Source: Carallia brachiata (taxonomy: Eukaryota; Streptophyta; Magnoliopsida; Malpighiales; Rhizophoraceae). Taken from it: a DNA stretch of 64,000 nucleotides. Position 1 is the stretch's first letter. Every line of letters begins with the position of its first letter. The position numbers and the translations under genes were made by a program. The notes under the pieces were generated by a model. It ran no database searches and was not told the DNA's origin. It saw only the letters and a list, made by a program, of their open reading frames with translations. The DNA is taken from positions 1,860,001 through 1,924,000 of the forward strand of contig JADCRB010000019.1 in NCBI GenBank assembly GCA_021464245.1, in the 5' to 3' direction. Shown here piece by piece: positions 1-13,778 of this stretch.

Positions 1-2
1 CA

Positions 3-410
3 TATAAAGGGCAGCAATATCACCTTAGTGAATAGAGGGGTAATAGATGCCTGCAAACTGCCAAGGAATATTTCAACATGAAACACTCAAAAGCTAAAAA
101 TGTGATAAAAAGATGTTTTGCCTTGCTCAAAGGGCGATGGGGAATTCTTCGAAGTCCATCATTTTATCCAATACGTACTCAAGGGCATATTGTGATGGCA
201 TGTTGTCTATTACATAATTTGATAAAGAAATGTATGCCTACAGATACTGTGGTGAACATTCATAACAATAAAGATGACCCAAATATTATTAACACCAACA
301 ATACAGAGTTCATTAAAGTAATTAACACGTCTGATGAATGGTCTAATTTTCGAAACGTACTTGTTCAAAATATGCTCAATGATTGGAGGGCTCAATCACT
401 TAGACAATAA
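3..410 (+). pseudogene. Harbinger-type transposase (DDE_4) C-terminal fragment
   Basis: The reading frame starting at base 3 gives YKGQQYHLSE, a stop at 33-35, then a second open part from 78 to 410 of 110 residues. NVIKRCFALLKGRW and MACCLLHNLIK match the end of HARBI1-like nucleases, where the usual text is close to NVIERxFG(V/L)LK. The third catalytic acidic residue (E) of the DDE triad is expected inside this motif, and here a lysine stands in its place (codon at about 108-110). The stop together with the lost catalytic residue means that the enzyme is dead. The family cuts and pastes the element with help from the Myb/SANT partner downstream. The N-terminal two thirds are outside the window. 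Confidence 0.8.
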
Positions 411-502
411 AGTTTGACCTTTTTCTTGTTTTATAGCTATGTAGTTGTGTTTTTTTTTTTATGTATTTTAAAATGTGCTAATTTTATTTCAATCTTTGAA
501 GA

Positions 503-1466
503 ATGGATACTGCTGAAAGTAACCAAGTCAAAGGCAAGGCACAAACAAAAGACAGTAGAGTCTTGTGAAAGACCGTATATTGATTGAAACTCTACAGAAT
601 GTGGCTATTGAGCCTCATTAGAAAGGCGAAGGTGAATGGCGAAATGGCTATCAATATCAAGTTGAAGAGTTGATCCATGCTAAACTTCCAACTAGTGGAT
701 TGAAAGCCTTTCCACACATTGATTCTAGGTGAAAAACATTGAAGGCAAAACATTATGCCTTATATGAAATGATGGGAAAATCTAGATTTACTTGGGATGA
801 TTTAAACAAGAAAATATGCATGGATCAAAGCGCTTCTGAAGAATGGTGCAAGGTATATATAACAAATAAATATATTTTGCAATTTAAATTTAATATAATT
901 TCTCATAATATTGTATGGTATTTTATACTGGCAAGTCCATAAAGATGCAAAAAGTTTACTGAATACATTTTTTTTCCTTTATTTGATGAAATTGGAGCAC
1001 TAGTTGGGAAAGATAAAGCAGTTGGAAATGAGGCAAAGACTTTCACAAAATCTGTTCAGTACATGAAATTAGAGACTGAAATGATAGTATTAATTTAGAT
1101 AATGATGATGATGATGACGATTTTTCTGCAACATAGCCAGCATCTCAACTGGTCTCTTCACGAACAAAATAGTGACGAAACACCTTTAAAGGGAAAGAGC
1201 CAAAAGAATCAGAAAAATCAACAAATATGGCTACTGATTTTCATACAATAACAACCAACTCTGACATATTCATGCAAGAGGCTAATTCACATCTTCGTGT
1301 CATGGCAAATACCATGTCTCGTGCAAAGAAGTGTAACCAAGAAATGCCTCTTAAGGCCAACAATGTACTTGGTGAGTTGAAGAAAATCAAAGGTCTTATT
1401 AGTTGAGAAATTTTGTATGTAGCTGAAATTCTTGTCAAAGAGCCTCACAAACTAAAGGTATTTTAG
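503..1466 (+). pseudogene. Myb/SANT-like accessory protein of Harbinger element
   Basis: An ATG at 503 opens a frame that stops after about 20 codons. A related frame then gives GLKAFPHIDSR, TWDDLNKKICMDQSASEEW and, after a probable intron from about 850 to 941, VHKDAKKFTEYIFFPLFDEI and LVGKDKAVGNEAKT. These match the Myb/SANT-like (DUF) proteins encoded by plant PIF/Harbinger elements and their tamed relatives, which bind DNA and carry the transposase into the nucleus. A tail rich in Met and Lys (about 1240-1460, MQEANSHLRVMANTMSRAKK) also fits. Stops inside the conserved part (for example in LIETLQNVAIEPH followed by a stop, near 619) show that it is broken. Exact ends are estimates. Confidence 0.65.
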
Positions 1467-2174
1467 TAAACTGACCCATACCTTAGAAGGCAATATGTGA
1501 TGAGTTTTCTACACACTGCTGGCAATGGCACTGCTAGTTGGTACTAAAGTTTTTTTTTTCTTCAATAATTTTACCTTGATGTTTGTCATCAATAGTTTCG
1601 CATTAATAGACTTTTATGAATTTTATTTAAAAATTAATGTTTTCTATATTTGTTTGAATAAGGATATTTTGATATATTGAATTTCACATAGAATGTTCGT
1701 TCTTATAAAATTATTTATTCCTCACATCATATATATTCTTACAAGTAAAAATGTCATTGTATAATATATTCATTTTAATGAATGCAAGAAATCGTAGGAC
1801 TTCAAGCATAACCATCCATGCAAGAAAGACAACATGTGGGCAAAAAATGTCACTTAACTTACCATTAATTTGTAATCATTTTTTATCGCCTAATGATATG
1901 TTTTTTTTAAGACATGTTTTTGATCATTTTTTAATTTACAATTAAAAATTGTTATATTTCAATTCTTATTATTGAATCATCTAAAAAATAATTAAAGAAA
2001 ATAATTTTAATTCTGATTCTAATTCTAAACTTAAACAAACAACAACAAAGGAAATTTGATTCTAATTTCGGAGTAAATCAAATACATTGAAATTTTAGTC
2101 ATTCCAATTCTGATTTTGCTCGATTCTGATTCCAATTTTGATTCCAATTCTAGACCATGAAACAAACGACCCCC

Positions 2175-3359
2175 TAGTTTTTATTAATGTGAATGAGATG
2201 GGATCTGATTCCAAACAAATTCAATTACAATATGGGTAAGATTATGTGAAAACGCAGTTAATTTAACGATTTATTTATTTTTTAATTTTTTAAATTTATG
2301 ATATAGATCTTACATGCTAACTTTGTTACCACTTTTATATACGGTAGGCAGCTTTTCCCTTAAAATAGTTCATATTCAATCAACTTTTGTTACCTTCATT
2401 TTTTAACATTTCCTTTGGCTTGATTCTCGAAGAGATAAGTTGCCTCAAAAAAAAAAAAATTTTTTGATGGATCAAATTTATATTTGGATCTTTCTAAAAA
2501 ATCCAAAAAAGTTTATAATTGGATCACTAAGCTTTTAATTAACTTTAAAATCTACTTATCTTCCACCAATATTTTACCAAGAATTATTAATTATTGCACT
2601 TTTTTGTCCTTTATCCTTTTCCTAGAAGATGTGTGACCACCTTATTTTTTTTATGTTTTAAGAAGCTCCAAGCCACAAATTCTAATTTTTGTCGCCAATC
2701 ATGTGGTCTGGTATGATGAGAGTCCCAACAAAGAGTGATCAAATTCTTCATAATTTAAAAAAAAAAAAAAACTCTTTTAGGACCCAAAAACAAGAAAAAT
2801 TCTTTATTGTTAGAGTCACCCATAAACTTACAAAGATGCATGCAATTCTTTGTTCAGAATTGATACTAGACACAAAATATCGATGCACAAAAATATGGGA
2901 CTCACTTAGTTGATGTCATGACATAGGAAAATAATTTTTTTTTAATTTGTTTTCATAAAAATCATCCGATGTGCATGAGAATTAAGAAATATGCATGTAA
3001 ACAGATCAAATTGTACACGAGAACAATTGAAAAGTGCAAAACTATCTTATTGCATATTTATGAAATTTTATACACATTGTATTTTAGTTGGTCCTCGTGT
3101 AGATCAAGTGAGTTTTTATTCAAAAACATAAAATTTCTAAAAAAAATTATTTTGGGTGACATCTACGTGGGTGATGAGTGTGAATCCTGGAAATAGCATC
3201 TTTGCTAAAAGCAAAGGAATAGCAAATGCAAGAATAGCATCTTTCAACCGTGGCAGCCGTCGAGGGAATTGCTTAACTGGTAAATTGGTTAGATTTTCCC
3301 AAAAAGAGCTAATGGATTATGATACTAAAGGAGATTATCGAGGTTGTTAGGTTAGTCTC
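2175..3359. other. AT-rich intergenic spacer, no gene seen
   Basis: The spacer holds homopolymer A/T runs and short open frames of less than 80 codons without recognisable domains. A short direct repeat (AATAGCATCTTT type, about 3192 and 3233) is the only structure noticed. No promoter or RNA gene could be supported. Confidence 0.5.
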
Positions 3360-3540
3360 ATGGATAATGCTAATTTGATTTATATTTTTTAGTGAGTATA
3401 ATTTACTTATGATCTTACAACATATAATGAGTGAGATTAACTTGAAATAAAAAATAAAAAATATATATTTTCGTGATGTGAAATTATAAGTGAGTTATAC
3501 TCACAAAAAATTTGAGTCAAATTAACAAACATCTTATCTA
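3360..3540. mobile_element. MITE, family A, copy 1
   Basis: Two arms of about 41 bp face each other. The left arm (3370-3410) contains TTTTTTAGTGAGTATAATTT, and the right arm (3486-3526) is nearly its reverse complement (AGTGAGTTATACTCAC and so on). The middle is AT-rich. The right half is clearly similar to 39068-39182, which shows a dispersed family. No coding potential. The exact ends and target duplication are not clear. Confidence 0.6.
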
Positions 3541-3984
3541 AAACAATAGTGACTAGCAACTGAGACCAACTATCATTACAACGAGCTTATGGCATTCGTA
3601 ACACTAATTAATAAGGAAGCCATTCACATTAGCGAAAAAAAAAAAAAGAACTGGACGTGAAGTTGAGCCAACAAACAATGAAGTAGCTTATTGCAATCAG
3701 TTACAGTCATTGATGTTGGAGATTTTTAATTTGAATTTTAAAAGATTGACATCTTCACAGGAGATCATGGCACTCAACTAGATTATGGTGTTGCTGCTAC
3801 CGGGTATGGAGCAAGCGATGGGATGGATTATTAGTTGGTAAAGAGTAACTCAGTGGGGCATACAACGGGGCAAAGAAGGCTACAAAAAGAAGCAAAGAGA
3901 TATTGATGCGAATAAGGGACTTTACGGGAATTGCAATGTAAGAATCTTACCCCACCGGATGAATTTTGCTATTCAACAGTAGTT

Positions 3985-4955
3985 TTTTTTTTTTGGGAAC
4001 AAAAGAATCGTTGCATTAATATGAGTGATACCGTACACAGATCGAATGCAAATGTATCTAAAAATCTACATAAAACAGGATTACAATATGACCAAATTGG
4101 TTACAAATATGATTAAACAAATAATTCACTAACAGGGCCAATGTCCATTTAAACAAAACCCTCAAAAGAGAATAGATACCGAATTGGACTTAAATCTACC
4201 TAAAACTGAGATTTCAGACAAATTTAGTTCGGTCGAATCAAACTGCCAATGATAACACTTGTCACACTTTGACAGACCGAAAATCAATTGAAAACGCATA
4301 ACAATGATCTCCCTAATTACTAAACTACATTCAACACAAAAGCATAAATAAAAAATAAATAACATCTATCTCAAAATGGAACAAAAAAAGCCCTTCCCAA
4401 TAGATATTCCAGCAACATGACGTAGAGGATATGACGATGGTAGGCAGCCTCTAATAGCACGATGCGGCCTCTGGCAACGGCAACATAACAGTTTCGGGAT
4501 ATAGCAGCGACGGCACGTGCGAAGGTGGAAACGATGGATGCGGAAACGATGGATGCAATGACGGATGCAGCAGCGGAGGCGATGGATGTAGCGGAAGGCG
4601 CAGCAAAGGCACATGGACAATACCATACAATCAAAAAAGCTAGATCTGTTGGTGGGAAGGCCATGGATGCCTTTTATGTTAGTAGATCTAAATGGTAACA
4701 ACTCCAAACCACCACAGAGGGTGAGAGCTTCAAGGAGAGGAAGAAGGGGGAGGAGAAAGAAAATAAGCGGGAGAGAAAAGAAGAAGTGAAAGAGAAGAAG
4801 AGTGGGAAGGGGATGAGATGGAGGTAGGGGAGGTATTCAGCAGGAGTGGCTCACCACCCCACCGGTTGTCAACAATATTATCTTTTAAGGGGCTGGACGA
4901 GTGTGTGCGTGTGTGTCAGAGAGAGAAAGAGTTGGGTTGTCACTTTTGATATCCC
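3985..4955 (-). mobile_element. Poly-A retroposon insertion (LINE-like or retrocopy), 971 bp
   Basis: The flanks ATTCAACAGTAGTT (3971-3984) and ATTCAACATTAGTT (4956-4969) agree at 13 of 14 bases and read as a target-site duplication. Just inside the left copy stands a T-run followed by GGGAACAAAAG, so on the minus strand the element ends in CTTTTGTTCCC plus poly-A. The interior is more GC-rich than its surroundings and has local repeats of the type GGAAACGATGGATGC (about 4525-4600). Overlapping minus-strand frames of about 100 residues (4366-4707) show no known domain and look accidental. A truncated non-LTR element or a retrocopied transcript are both possible. Confidence 0.6.
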
Positions 4956-4969
4956 ATTCAACATTAGTT

Positions 4970-6635
<1,666 letters not shown>

Positions 6636-8707
6636 ATGATAAGTCAATGGAGATCGCTGGCTTTGGTGTTGTTGGGCATGCTTTGTTTTGCGGACTTCAG
6701 GATTTTGGCGCAGGATTATGAGGGTGTCCCTGTAGCGTTACCCAAGGTGGCAGAGAGCTGCAATGGGATTTTCCTGTCTTATGATTTCATTTCCAGGGAG
6801 AAAGAATACCCCCGTGTGAAGAATGTGACAGCACAATCTTGGGCCTTCAAGGCCACTGCAACTGTGTTGAACACAGGCACAGTACAACTTGATGCATGGA
6901 AAATGTTCATTGGCTTTCAACACAGAGAAATTCTGGTTAGTGCAGACGGAGCAATGTTGATGGACAATGAGGAATTGCCCGCGGATGTTAGCAACGGGAC
7001 ATACCTCTCCGGATACCCCCTGGCGGATCTGAAAACTGCCATCGATACCGCAGGAGATCTTAGCCAAATTCGGGCAGAAATAAAATTGAGTGGCACTCAG
7101 TTTGGTGTCAAGCCAAAAGGGGTGCCAATGCCTAAAACTATACAACTCGTAAATGATGGATACAAATGCCCAGCGCCAACTACAAATAGTGAGTACTCAA
7201 AAAACCACCCCTACACTTTTCTTTTTGTTTGCTCGGATTATATTGTTTCTGTTGTTGTTCATTCAATGATGGAAAGACTTTGGCACTTTGATCTGCAGAG
7301 ACATCAATGTACGTCTGCTGCATTAAGGATAAAAAGGTTAAAGTTAAACTGAAGAAAGACAAGTTCTTGCCGCGCCAAAAGGGGGATCTTACCATTTCCT
7401 ACGATGTTGTTCAAGCCTATCCAACTAGCTATCTTGCTCTGGTAACAATGGAGAACAACAGCCCTTTAGGCCGTCTTGATCATTGGAACTTGACTTGGGA
7501 GTGGATGAGGGGAGAATTCATATCTACAATGAGAGGGGCTTACACGCGCTTGATAGACTCTAAAGATTGCATTTATGGACCTGCTTCTCAATTTTACTCC
7601 GACTTGGATTTCTCAAAGGTCATGAATTGTCAGAAGAATCCGATCATCAGTGATTTGCCTCGCGAGAGAGCAAATGATACAGAAGTTGGAAAGATACCAA
7701 ATTGCTGCAGAAATGGCAGCATTTTGCCAAGCCTCATGGATCCTAGTCAATCACAGGCTTCATTTCAAATGAATGTGTATAAAATTCCGCCTGATGTGAA
7801 TCGAACGGAATTTTATCCTCCAGAGAAATGGAAAATCGTCGGCATCCTAAATCCTGACTACAAATGCAGCCCCCCACGTAGAGTTAGTCCGACAGAATTT
7901 CCTGAGCCATCTGGGCTCCAAGCTACAAGCCTCGCAATCGCGACTTGGCAAATAGTTTGCAACATCACTAGGCCAGTAAAAAGGAATTCCAGATGTTGTG
8001 TTTCCTTCTCTGCATATTACAATGAGTCTGTTATACCTTGCGATACTTGCGCTTGTGGCTGCGATGAAACGACGAAGTGCAACGAAAATGCCCCAGCAAT
8101 GCTTCTCCCTGCAGAAGCTCTTCTTGTGCCATTCGAGAACAGATCAGTAAAGGCAATAGCTTGGGCAAAAATAAAGCATTTTGCTGTTCCACAGCCATTG
8201 CCTTGCCCTGATAATTGTGGGGTAAGTATCAACTGGCACATTAACACAGACTACAAGAATGGATGGACAGCTAGAGTAACTTTATTCAATTGGGAACGAT
8301 TCGCTTTTGAGGATTGGTTTGCGGCAATTCAGTTGCAGAAAGCTTCAATGGGGTTTGAACAGGCCTACTCTTTCAACGGAACATTTCTTCCACAAGCTAA
8401 CAACACAATATTCTTGCAAGGTTTAAAAGGACTTAACTTTCTGGTTGGTGAAACGAATGGCTCAAACCCAAAATCTGATCCGCCAGTGCCTGGAAAGCAA
8501 CAATCTGTCATCTCCTTTAAGAAGAAGCTTACTCCTGGAATTAAGGTAGCAAAAGGAGATGGATTTCCCACAAAAGTCCTCTTTAATGGGGAGGAGTGCT
8601 CGCTTCCCACAAGAATTCCAACAGGAAATTCAAACCGTCCTAATGTAAGTTCTGTGCAAGTAGTTCTGCTCATGCTAGTGGCAATTTTGCTATCAAGAAA
8701 TCCATAG
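6636..8707 (+). CDS. COBRA-like protein, COBL7/10 type (GPI-anchored)
   Basis: Two exons, 6636-7188 and 7299-8707, joined by a 110-bp GT-AG intron (GTGAGT...CTGCAG), encode 653 residues, close to the about 660 of the long COBRA-like subgroup (COBL7-11). Residues 1-25 form a signal peptide with the core ALVLLGMLC. The N-terminal extra domain typical of the subgroup spans roughly 40-200. The COBRA domain follows and holds the diagnostic CCVS motif at 417-420, inside RCCVSFSAYYNESVIPCDTC. Many N-glycosylation sites (NxS/T) are present. The C terminus has a hydrophobic tail (VVLLMLVAILL) after a small-residue stretch, as expected for GPI attachment. COBRA proteins act at the outer face of the plasma membrane in cellulose deposition and directional growth. 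Members of the long subgroup are known from pollen tubes and roots. The junction phase (A plus AG gives Lys185) restores KTSMYVCC, conserved in the family. The gene looks intact. Confidence 0.93.
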
Positions 8708-11175
8708 GGCCATTTCTGTAGGTTTTGCTAACTTGTGCTCTTAGAAACAATGCAGATTTATTTTAATGCAAAAAGCTAGCCATTTGTAGAACAAACTGCC
8801 AATATACTAGATTTTAGGTTGATAATTCACTGCAGCCTCAAAAATAAAAAAAAAACCACATTATGACATTCTATTTCATATCTTTTTAACCCTCTCACGG
8901 CTAAGAATTTTTTCTCTATCTTTAAGGTATCGAAAATTATTTTTAGGAAGGAGTATGAGATTTACAAAAATAAGCAAATTACTTCTATTATATAGCTCAC
9001 AGCTTATTAACTTCTTAATTAAAAAAATAAATATTCAATCCTTTAAATAAAAAGCATACAAGTTCGGTGGGGAGATCATAAAATGACTATTCTGTCGAGG
9101 TAAGTCTCAACTTTCCGTACTTCCAATATTTAGTTAGGCTAATAGATGCAGGTTATGTTTCCTTATTTGGATTAATTAGTTTTGAGGATGATGTTCATTA
9201 TACTGTTAAATTTACATGTCATTCAATGGATACTAAAGAATACAAGTTCAGTGACAAGTTCATCAAATCGTTGTTCTGGCTGAGGTAGCTCTCTTCTTTC
9301 CCTATCTTCTAGTATTTTTAGAAGTCTAACATGCTGGCTTAAGAAAACCAAAAGCAGAATAAAGGAAAAAAAAAATGACAAGTGATGGAATATGGCACAA
9401 GTAATAATCGGTTTTTTTTTTTTTTTTTTACTTCGAATCAAGTTTTTTTTTTCTGACCACCAAAATAAGAAAAAAATTAGTTAAAAAGTGCAAGAAATTG
9501 CATTTAATATATTATATTTGACATTAGATTACAATTTGTTTACAACACAAGTAAATCTCACTAAACTATAACATTCTAAGCTTTGCATTAATGTTCAATA
9601 TCTATCCCATTATTTTATTTTTTAGTCCATTGAAACTAGTAATCCAATAGTAAGAAGATGAAAGGTGGAGTTCCCGTGGTTGGATGCCATATTGTGCAGC
9701 TATTGCTGCTCCTCATCTATAACATTATTTATAGCACTATTATGGAATGGTTAGTTTACACCATCGATGTGAAATGAGATATTAATACTTGGCAATTTAA
9801 GGTTCATAAAAGCTTCTGTTTCTCCATGACAATGGAAAGTCTTAAGAGATTTATCAAACATGTTTAACATGGCAACAAATTTTTAAAATCCTTTTGCCAA
9901 CACAATTTTTAAAAATGTTTATTTGTTAATATAAATAGTTCTTCAGTCACTGTGTGACAATAAAGCTCTTGAATTGTTTGTTTCTTTTTTACAACTGAGG
10001 AGGGGAGGAAGATATTCTATTTGAGTAAATTATGTGGCTTGCATATGACATGGCTTCAAATAATTAATAATAAGTAATAATTTAGTTTTATCTAACGGTT
10101 TCTTATAATTTATATATTTTTTAATAAAATTAATCATTCAACGGTCAAATATCATTTTCTTGTTACTTTGATGTTACTTAAGTAAAATTACTAAGATTTT
10201 TTGATGTTTTTAAAAAAAATTTATGACTTCACTTAAATAATTTTAAAATAGTAATAAAATAATATAATTATTAAATAATTAACTTTTAAAAAAAAATTTA
10301 AATTATCAAATGTCATGATATTAGATCATGTAGCTCAGGTAGACTTCTGTAGGTAAGAGGAATTCAGTTTGCTGTCCTTATTGGTTTTTTGTAGGATAGT
10401 AACGTGATGATATCAATATTTTTAATTTTAATTTTTTAAGTTTTTTTTTACGTTTGAGTGTTAAACATTTTTGACATTTTATTTAAATTTTAAATTTTTT
10501 GATTTTCTACTAAATCAGTTCATCTGTTTACTAAAAGTAATCAATCTATTAAAAAATGATTTTAACTTTATAAAAAATTATTTAAAAAAGATTAAATATA
10601 TGAATTGAATGTCTTTTTTATCAAAAATATGCATGTTACCTATTTAATTTATATATTTGTTGATTAAAAAATATTTAATGTACATATTTTGTTGATGAAA
10701 AAAATATTTAATTCATATATTTAATTTTTTTAAGTAATTTTATTAAGTTAAACTCATTTATTAATCGATTGACTATTTTTTGTAACTTAAAAGACTGATA
10801 TAGTATGAAATCAAAAAATTTAGTATTCAAATGAAATATTAAAAAAATTTAAAATTTAAACATAAAAAAAATTAAAAATTTAAAAATTAAAAATATTAAT
10901 ATCCCTAATAACGTGCGTGACTTTTTATGTGCGGATCGGACTAAGTGCGTGGAGCTATAGCAGCAGTTTGACTGGCTTGCAGACACTTTAGGCACTATTG
11001 TCTTCAAAAGATATTTATGATAAATGGGTATTCGTTAGGATTCGAACATATGTTTTTTTTTAAATAATATTTATTTAATTTTAAATTTTAATATATTTAT
11101 TTTATATTTTATTAATTTAGTTACATTTTTACTAATACACAGTCACCCCACCTAATTTTTGTTTTGCAAAGAAAC

Positions 11176-11241
11176 AAAAAAGACTTTTACAAGTGGCAGG
11201 CGCAAAAAAAAAAAAAAAAAAAAAAGACTTTTACAAGTGGC
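11176..11241 (+). repeat. Perfect 22-bp direct repeat around a poly-A insert
   Basis: AAAAAAGACTTTTACAAGTG plus GC occurs at 11176-11197 and again at 11220-11241. Between them lie 22 bp, AGGCGC followed by A only. The A-run touches the right copy, as expected for a target duplication after an extremely truncated retroposition. Confidence 0.75.
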
Positions 11242-11623
11242 GAGCCCCACCTTTAACATGGGGTCCATATGCACGTGTTAAATAAATTTTTTTTTACTGC
11301 TTATTAACACATTCAAACCAAATTAATAAAAATAATAATAAAATTAAAATTTAAAATTAAATAAATATTATTTTTAATTTAAAATATAAATTCTATATAA
11401 TATATACTAAAAATATTTTTTTCATATAAATAAAAATTTATGCATAAAATATTAATATAATTACATTTTATTAATAAATAATTACAAATTTTCAATTTCT
11501 TTCATAATTCTCTTCATTAATTACTAAAAAATTGAGTGGGCCTACATCTACACTGACTCCTACCTAGTAGGCTGCCACGTCAAATCGGCGGCTTCTCTTG
11601 GACTTATATATCCATTCGGTACC

Positions 11624-11675
11624 AACCATTTTCGTTAACAATGACTCAAAAAAAAAAAAAAACCATTTTCGTTAA
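11624..11675 (+). repeat. 15-bp direct repeat around a poly-A insert
   Basis: AACCATTTTCGTTAA at 11624-11638 and 11661-11675 flanks CAATGACTC followed by an A-run. Same architecture as the scar 450 bp to the left. Confidence 0.75.
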
Positions 11676-13595
11676 TAAAATCTCTATGTTGTTTAAAAAA
11701 AAACAAACAAACAAACAAACGAAGCGAAGCAACCTTGACCCCTTTTTAAGAAGAGTTACATTAGATTAATTTTATTTATTTATTTTCTTTTTTTGACTGG
11801 AATTTATTTTATTTTATTTTCTTGAGGAATAAAAAAAAACCTCTTGATTTGCAGAGAAGAAAAAATAACACATTAGAAATTTGCAAAAAAAAAAAACAGA
11901 GAGATAATTGAAAAATTAATCTTTAAATGTTGCTACTCAATGAGCTTAAAATCGATGATAAAAGTTACCTGCTTTCTGGTACTATATATATATATATATA
12001 TTGTTATGATCAAAATCAACCGCTAAAGGATTTTTCTCCTAAATTATCCTATGTTAATTTATTATATAATGTTATTAATTCCCTATTATAGGCAAATATT
12101 GTAAGGAGACGGTGTAATGCAAAATAAGTAAAACTTGCTATTTATCAACAATGAACAATGATATCGTTATGTAGGCAAACATTGTAAAGAGACGGTGTCA
12201 TTTTCTGTTAGACCGATCATTTATGAACAATGGTATTTAGAAGGAAAATTTTTTAAAGAGTAATAATATCCTTATCAAACGAATTCCCGGTTTGTGGCAC
12301 TACACTATTTTGCGAAGGAAAAAAATTGGTATTCCGGTAGTTTGTGTTCTGGTTGAAATTGGGACTATCATTTTTTAAACAAAATTGATTTTTTTAAAAT
12401 ACTTGTTATTTTTATATTTTAAAAATATCAATTATCGTTTTAAACATATCAGTCGCAGTTTATCACGAGACAAACTCATCAGAAGATATAACCGTGCTCT
12501 TTTGCAAACGTGGATAAAAATATCATCTCTCTTACCAAACTAATAGTGGGATAAAAAGTTAAGCTTGTTGTCCACATAATGACTTAATGACTTTAGGAAG
12601 CAAAACCTCTGTAAGTCTGTAAGAAACAATTTCAGTTAGGTCTAGTTATTTGGCTGGTTATAAAAAGAAAGCAAATATTCATAATCTAAAAGCGTCATAT
12701 GGAGCAAAAGAAAATCAAATCCAAAATCATAAATGCTCGAGCAAGCTTCAAATTATTGATTTTTTCTTTGTTTTTGATTCATGTACAAATAAAATGATGT
12801 GCCCTATTCAAGCTACACGGTTTACGTTTTCAATGACTTGTATAACGACAATCTCAATCTTCATTATTGGTCTAGGAATGATGATGTTGGATACCATCGA
12901 AGTGGTATATTCAATAATGATTTTTATGAATTCAGTTTTCGCACAAGTCTCTTCCGAAGTAATCAAATTTTGGTGCAATTTTCACTTTAGTGATGATAGG
13001 CGTACGTAAATTCAAAATCTTTTTGATACGACCAAAGTTTTTATTTTTATATAGACCAGCGTATAATTACACTTGGTCAATAAGAGATGATGGTTTATAA
13101 TTTATTGATGGTCTTTCTAGACAATTTTTGAAGCACTAAACTTGGTGACAAGAAGCTATACATTGGCCTCATTTGTTATGTTTCACCATTTACCTTTAAA
13201 TAATTTCATTTGAGTCTTGTAGGAGAAAAAAACAAGAAGCAAAAATGTTTTATCTTATTTTACCCAAAAAAAATCATCTTATCATATTGCAGAAAAAGTA
13301 ATTTATCTTTGACATTTGTTAGAAAAGCCTAAAAAGTAGCTAACTAGATACATAATATGCAAGTAATTTTGAAATTAAGCAAATGAAGTTGCAAATGCAT
13401 AACAAAAATTGCTATGCTATGCTGATAATCAAGTATTTAAATAATTGAAGAGTGTTAAGAAGTAAATCTGTGTAAATCACAAGCATCAGGTGACTGGCAA
13501 CTTTGCCCAACTGTTGGGCAAGTTCTTTTCCTTATGCCTTTCAATCTGGGCAATTAGAATAGAGGACCACCAGTCACATCTTCCTAAACAGAGGA

Positions 13596-13600
<5 letters not shown>

Positions 13601-13637
<37 letters not shown>
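13601..13637. repeat. (GA)n microsatellite
   Basis: About 18 GA units, located about 140 bp downstream of the VQ gene stop, that is in or beyond its 3' untranslated region. The repeat causes spurious Arg-Glu and Ser-Leu frames on the two strands. Confidence 0.95.
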
Positions 13638-13640
<3 letters not shown>

Positions 13641-13778
13641 TATCTAAAGACAAAAAAATTAATTTATCTAAACTATATATTGAAGAATTTACATATACAT
13701 ATGTATCTATAAGCACCAAGGCAAAAGCTCATAGAAGTGAGATAAGAAGAAATCTCAATAACCAATAAACTTTTTAAC

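Larger units (their letters stand above)
1..2174 (+). mobile_element. PIF/Harbinger DNA transposon remnant, right part
   Basis: Two decayed genes on the + strand follow each other: the 3' end of a DDE_4 (HARBI1-type) transposase, then a Myb/SANT-like accessory gene. This pairing is the known layout of plant PIF/Harbinger elements. They are followed by AT-rich sequence with repeated runs like GATTCCAATT (about 1995-2160), and by a block whose reverse complement starts GGGGGTCGTTTGTTTC (about 2158-2173), which resembles the ends of such elements. I take this as the right terminus. The left terminus lies before base 1, so the terminal inverted repeat and the 3-bp target duplication cannot be checked. 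Both genes carry stops, so the element is not autonomous. Confidence 0.7.
8708..13778. other. 5-kb AT-rich intergenic region, no gene seen
   Basis: After the COBRA-like stop the sequence is about three quarters A/T with many homopolymer runs. The longest open frame (12650-13009, 119 codons, +) has low-complexity composition and no recognisable motif, so I do not call it. Two small direct-repeat/poly-A scars (11176-11241 and 11624-11675), a (CAAA)n run near 11700-11719, a TA repeat near 11985-12000 and a GA repeat near 13601 are the only defined structures. Confidence 0.5.

Noticed and set aside
4366..4707. 113-residue minus-strand frame, Cys/Arg/His-rich
   Set aside because: It overlaps another frame of similar length with Ala/Ser-rich text, both from a short repeat inside a retroposon; no family resemblance.
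6738..7145. 135-residue minus-strand frame
   Set aside because: It lies wholly opposite exon 1 of the COBRA-like gene and is a shadow of it.
12650..13009. 119-residue plus-strand frame
   Set aside because: Low-complexity AT-rich composition, no motif, a second overlapping frame of similar quality, and no promoter or splice context.
13490..13768. 92-residue plus-strand frame next to the VQ gene
   Set aside because: Its core is the GA repeat, it has no domain, and it lies in the downstream region of the VQ gene.
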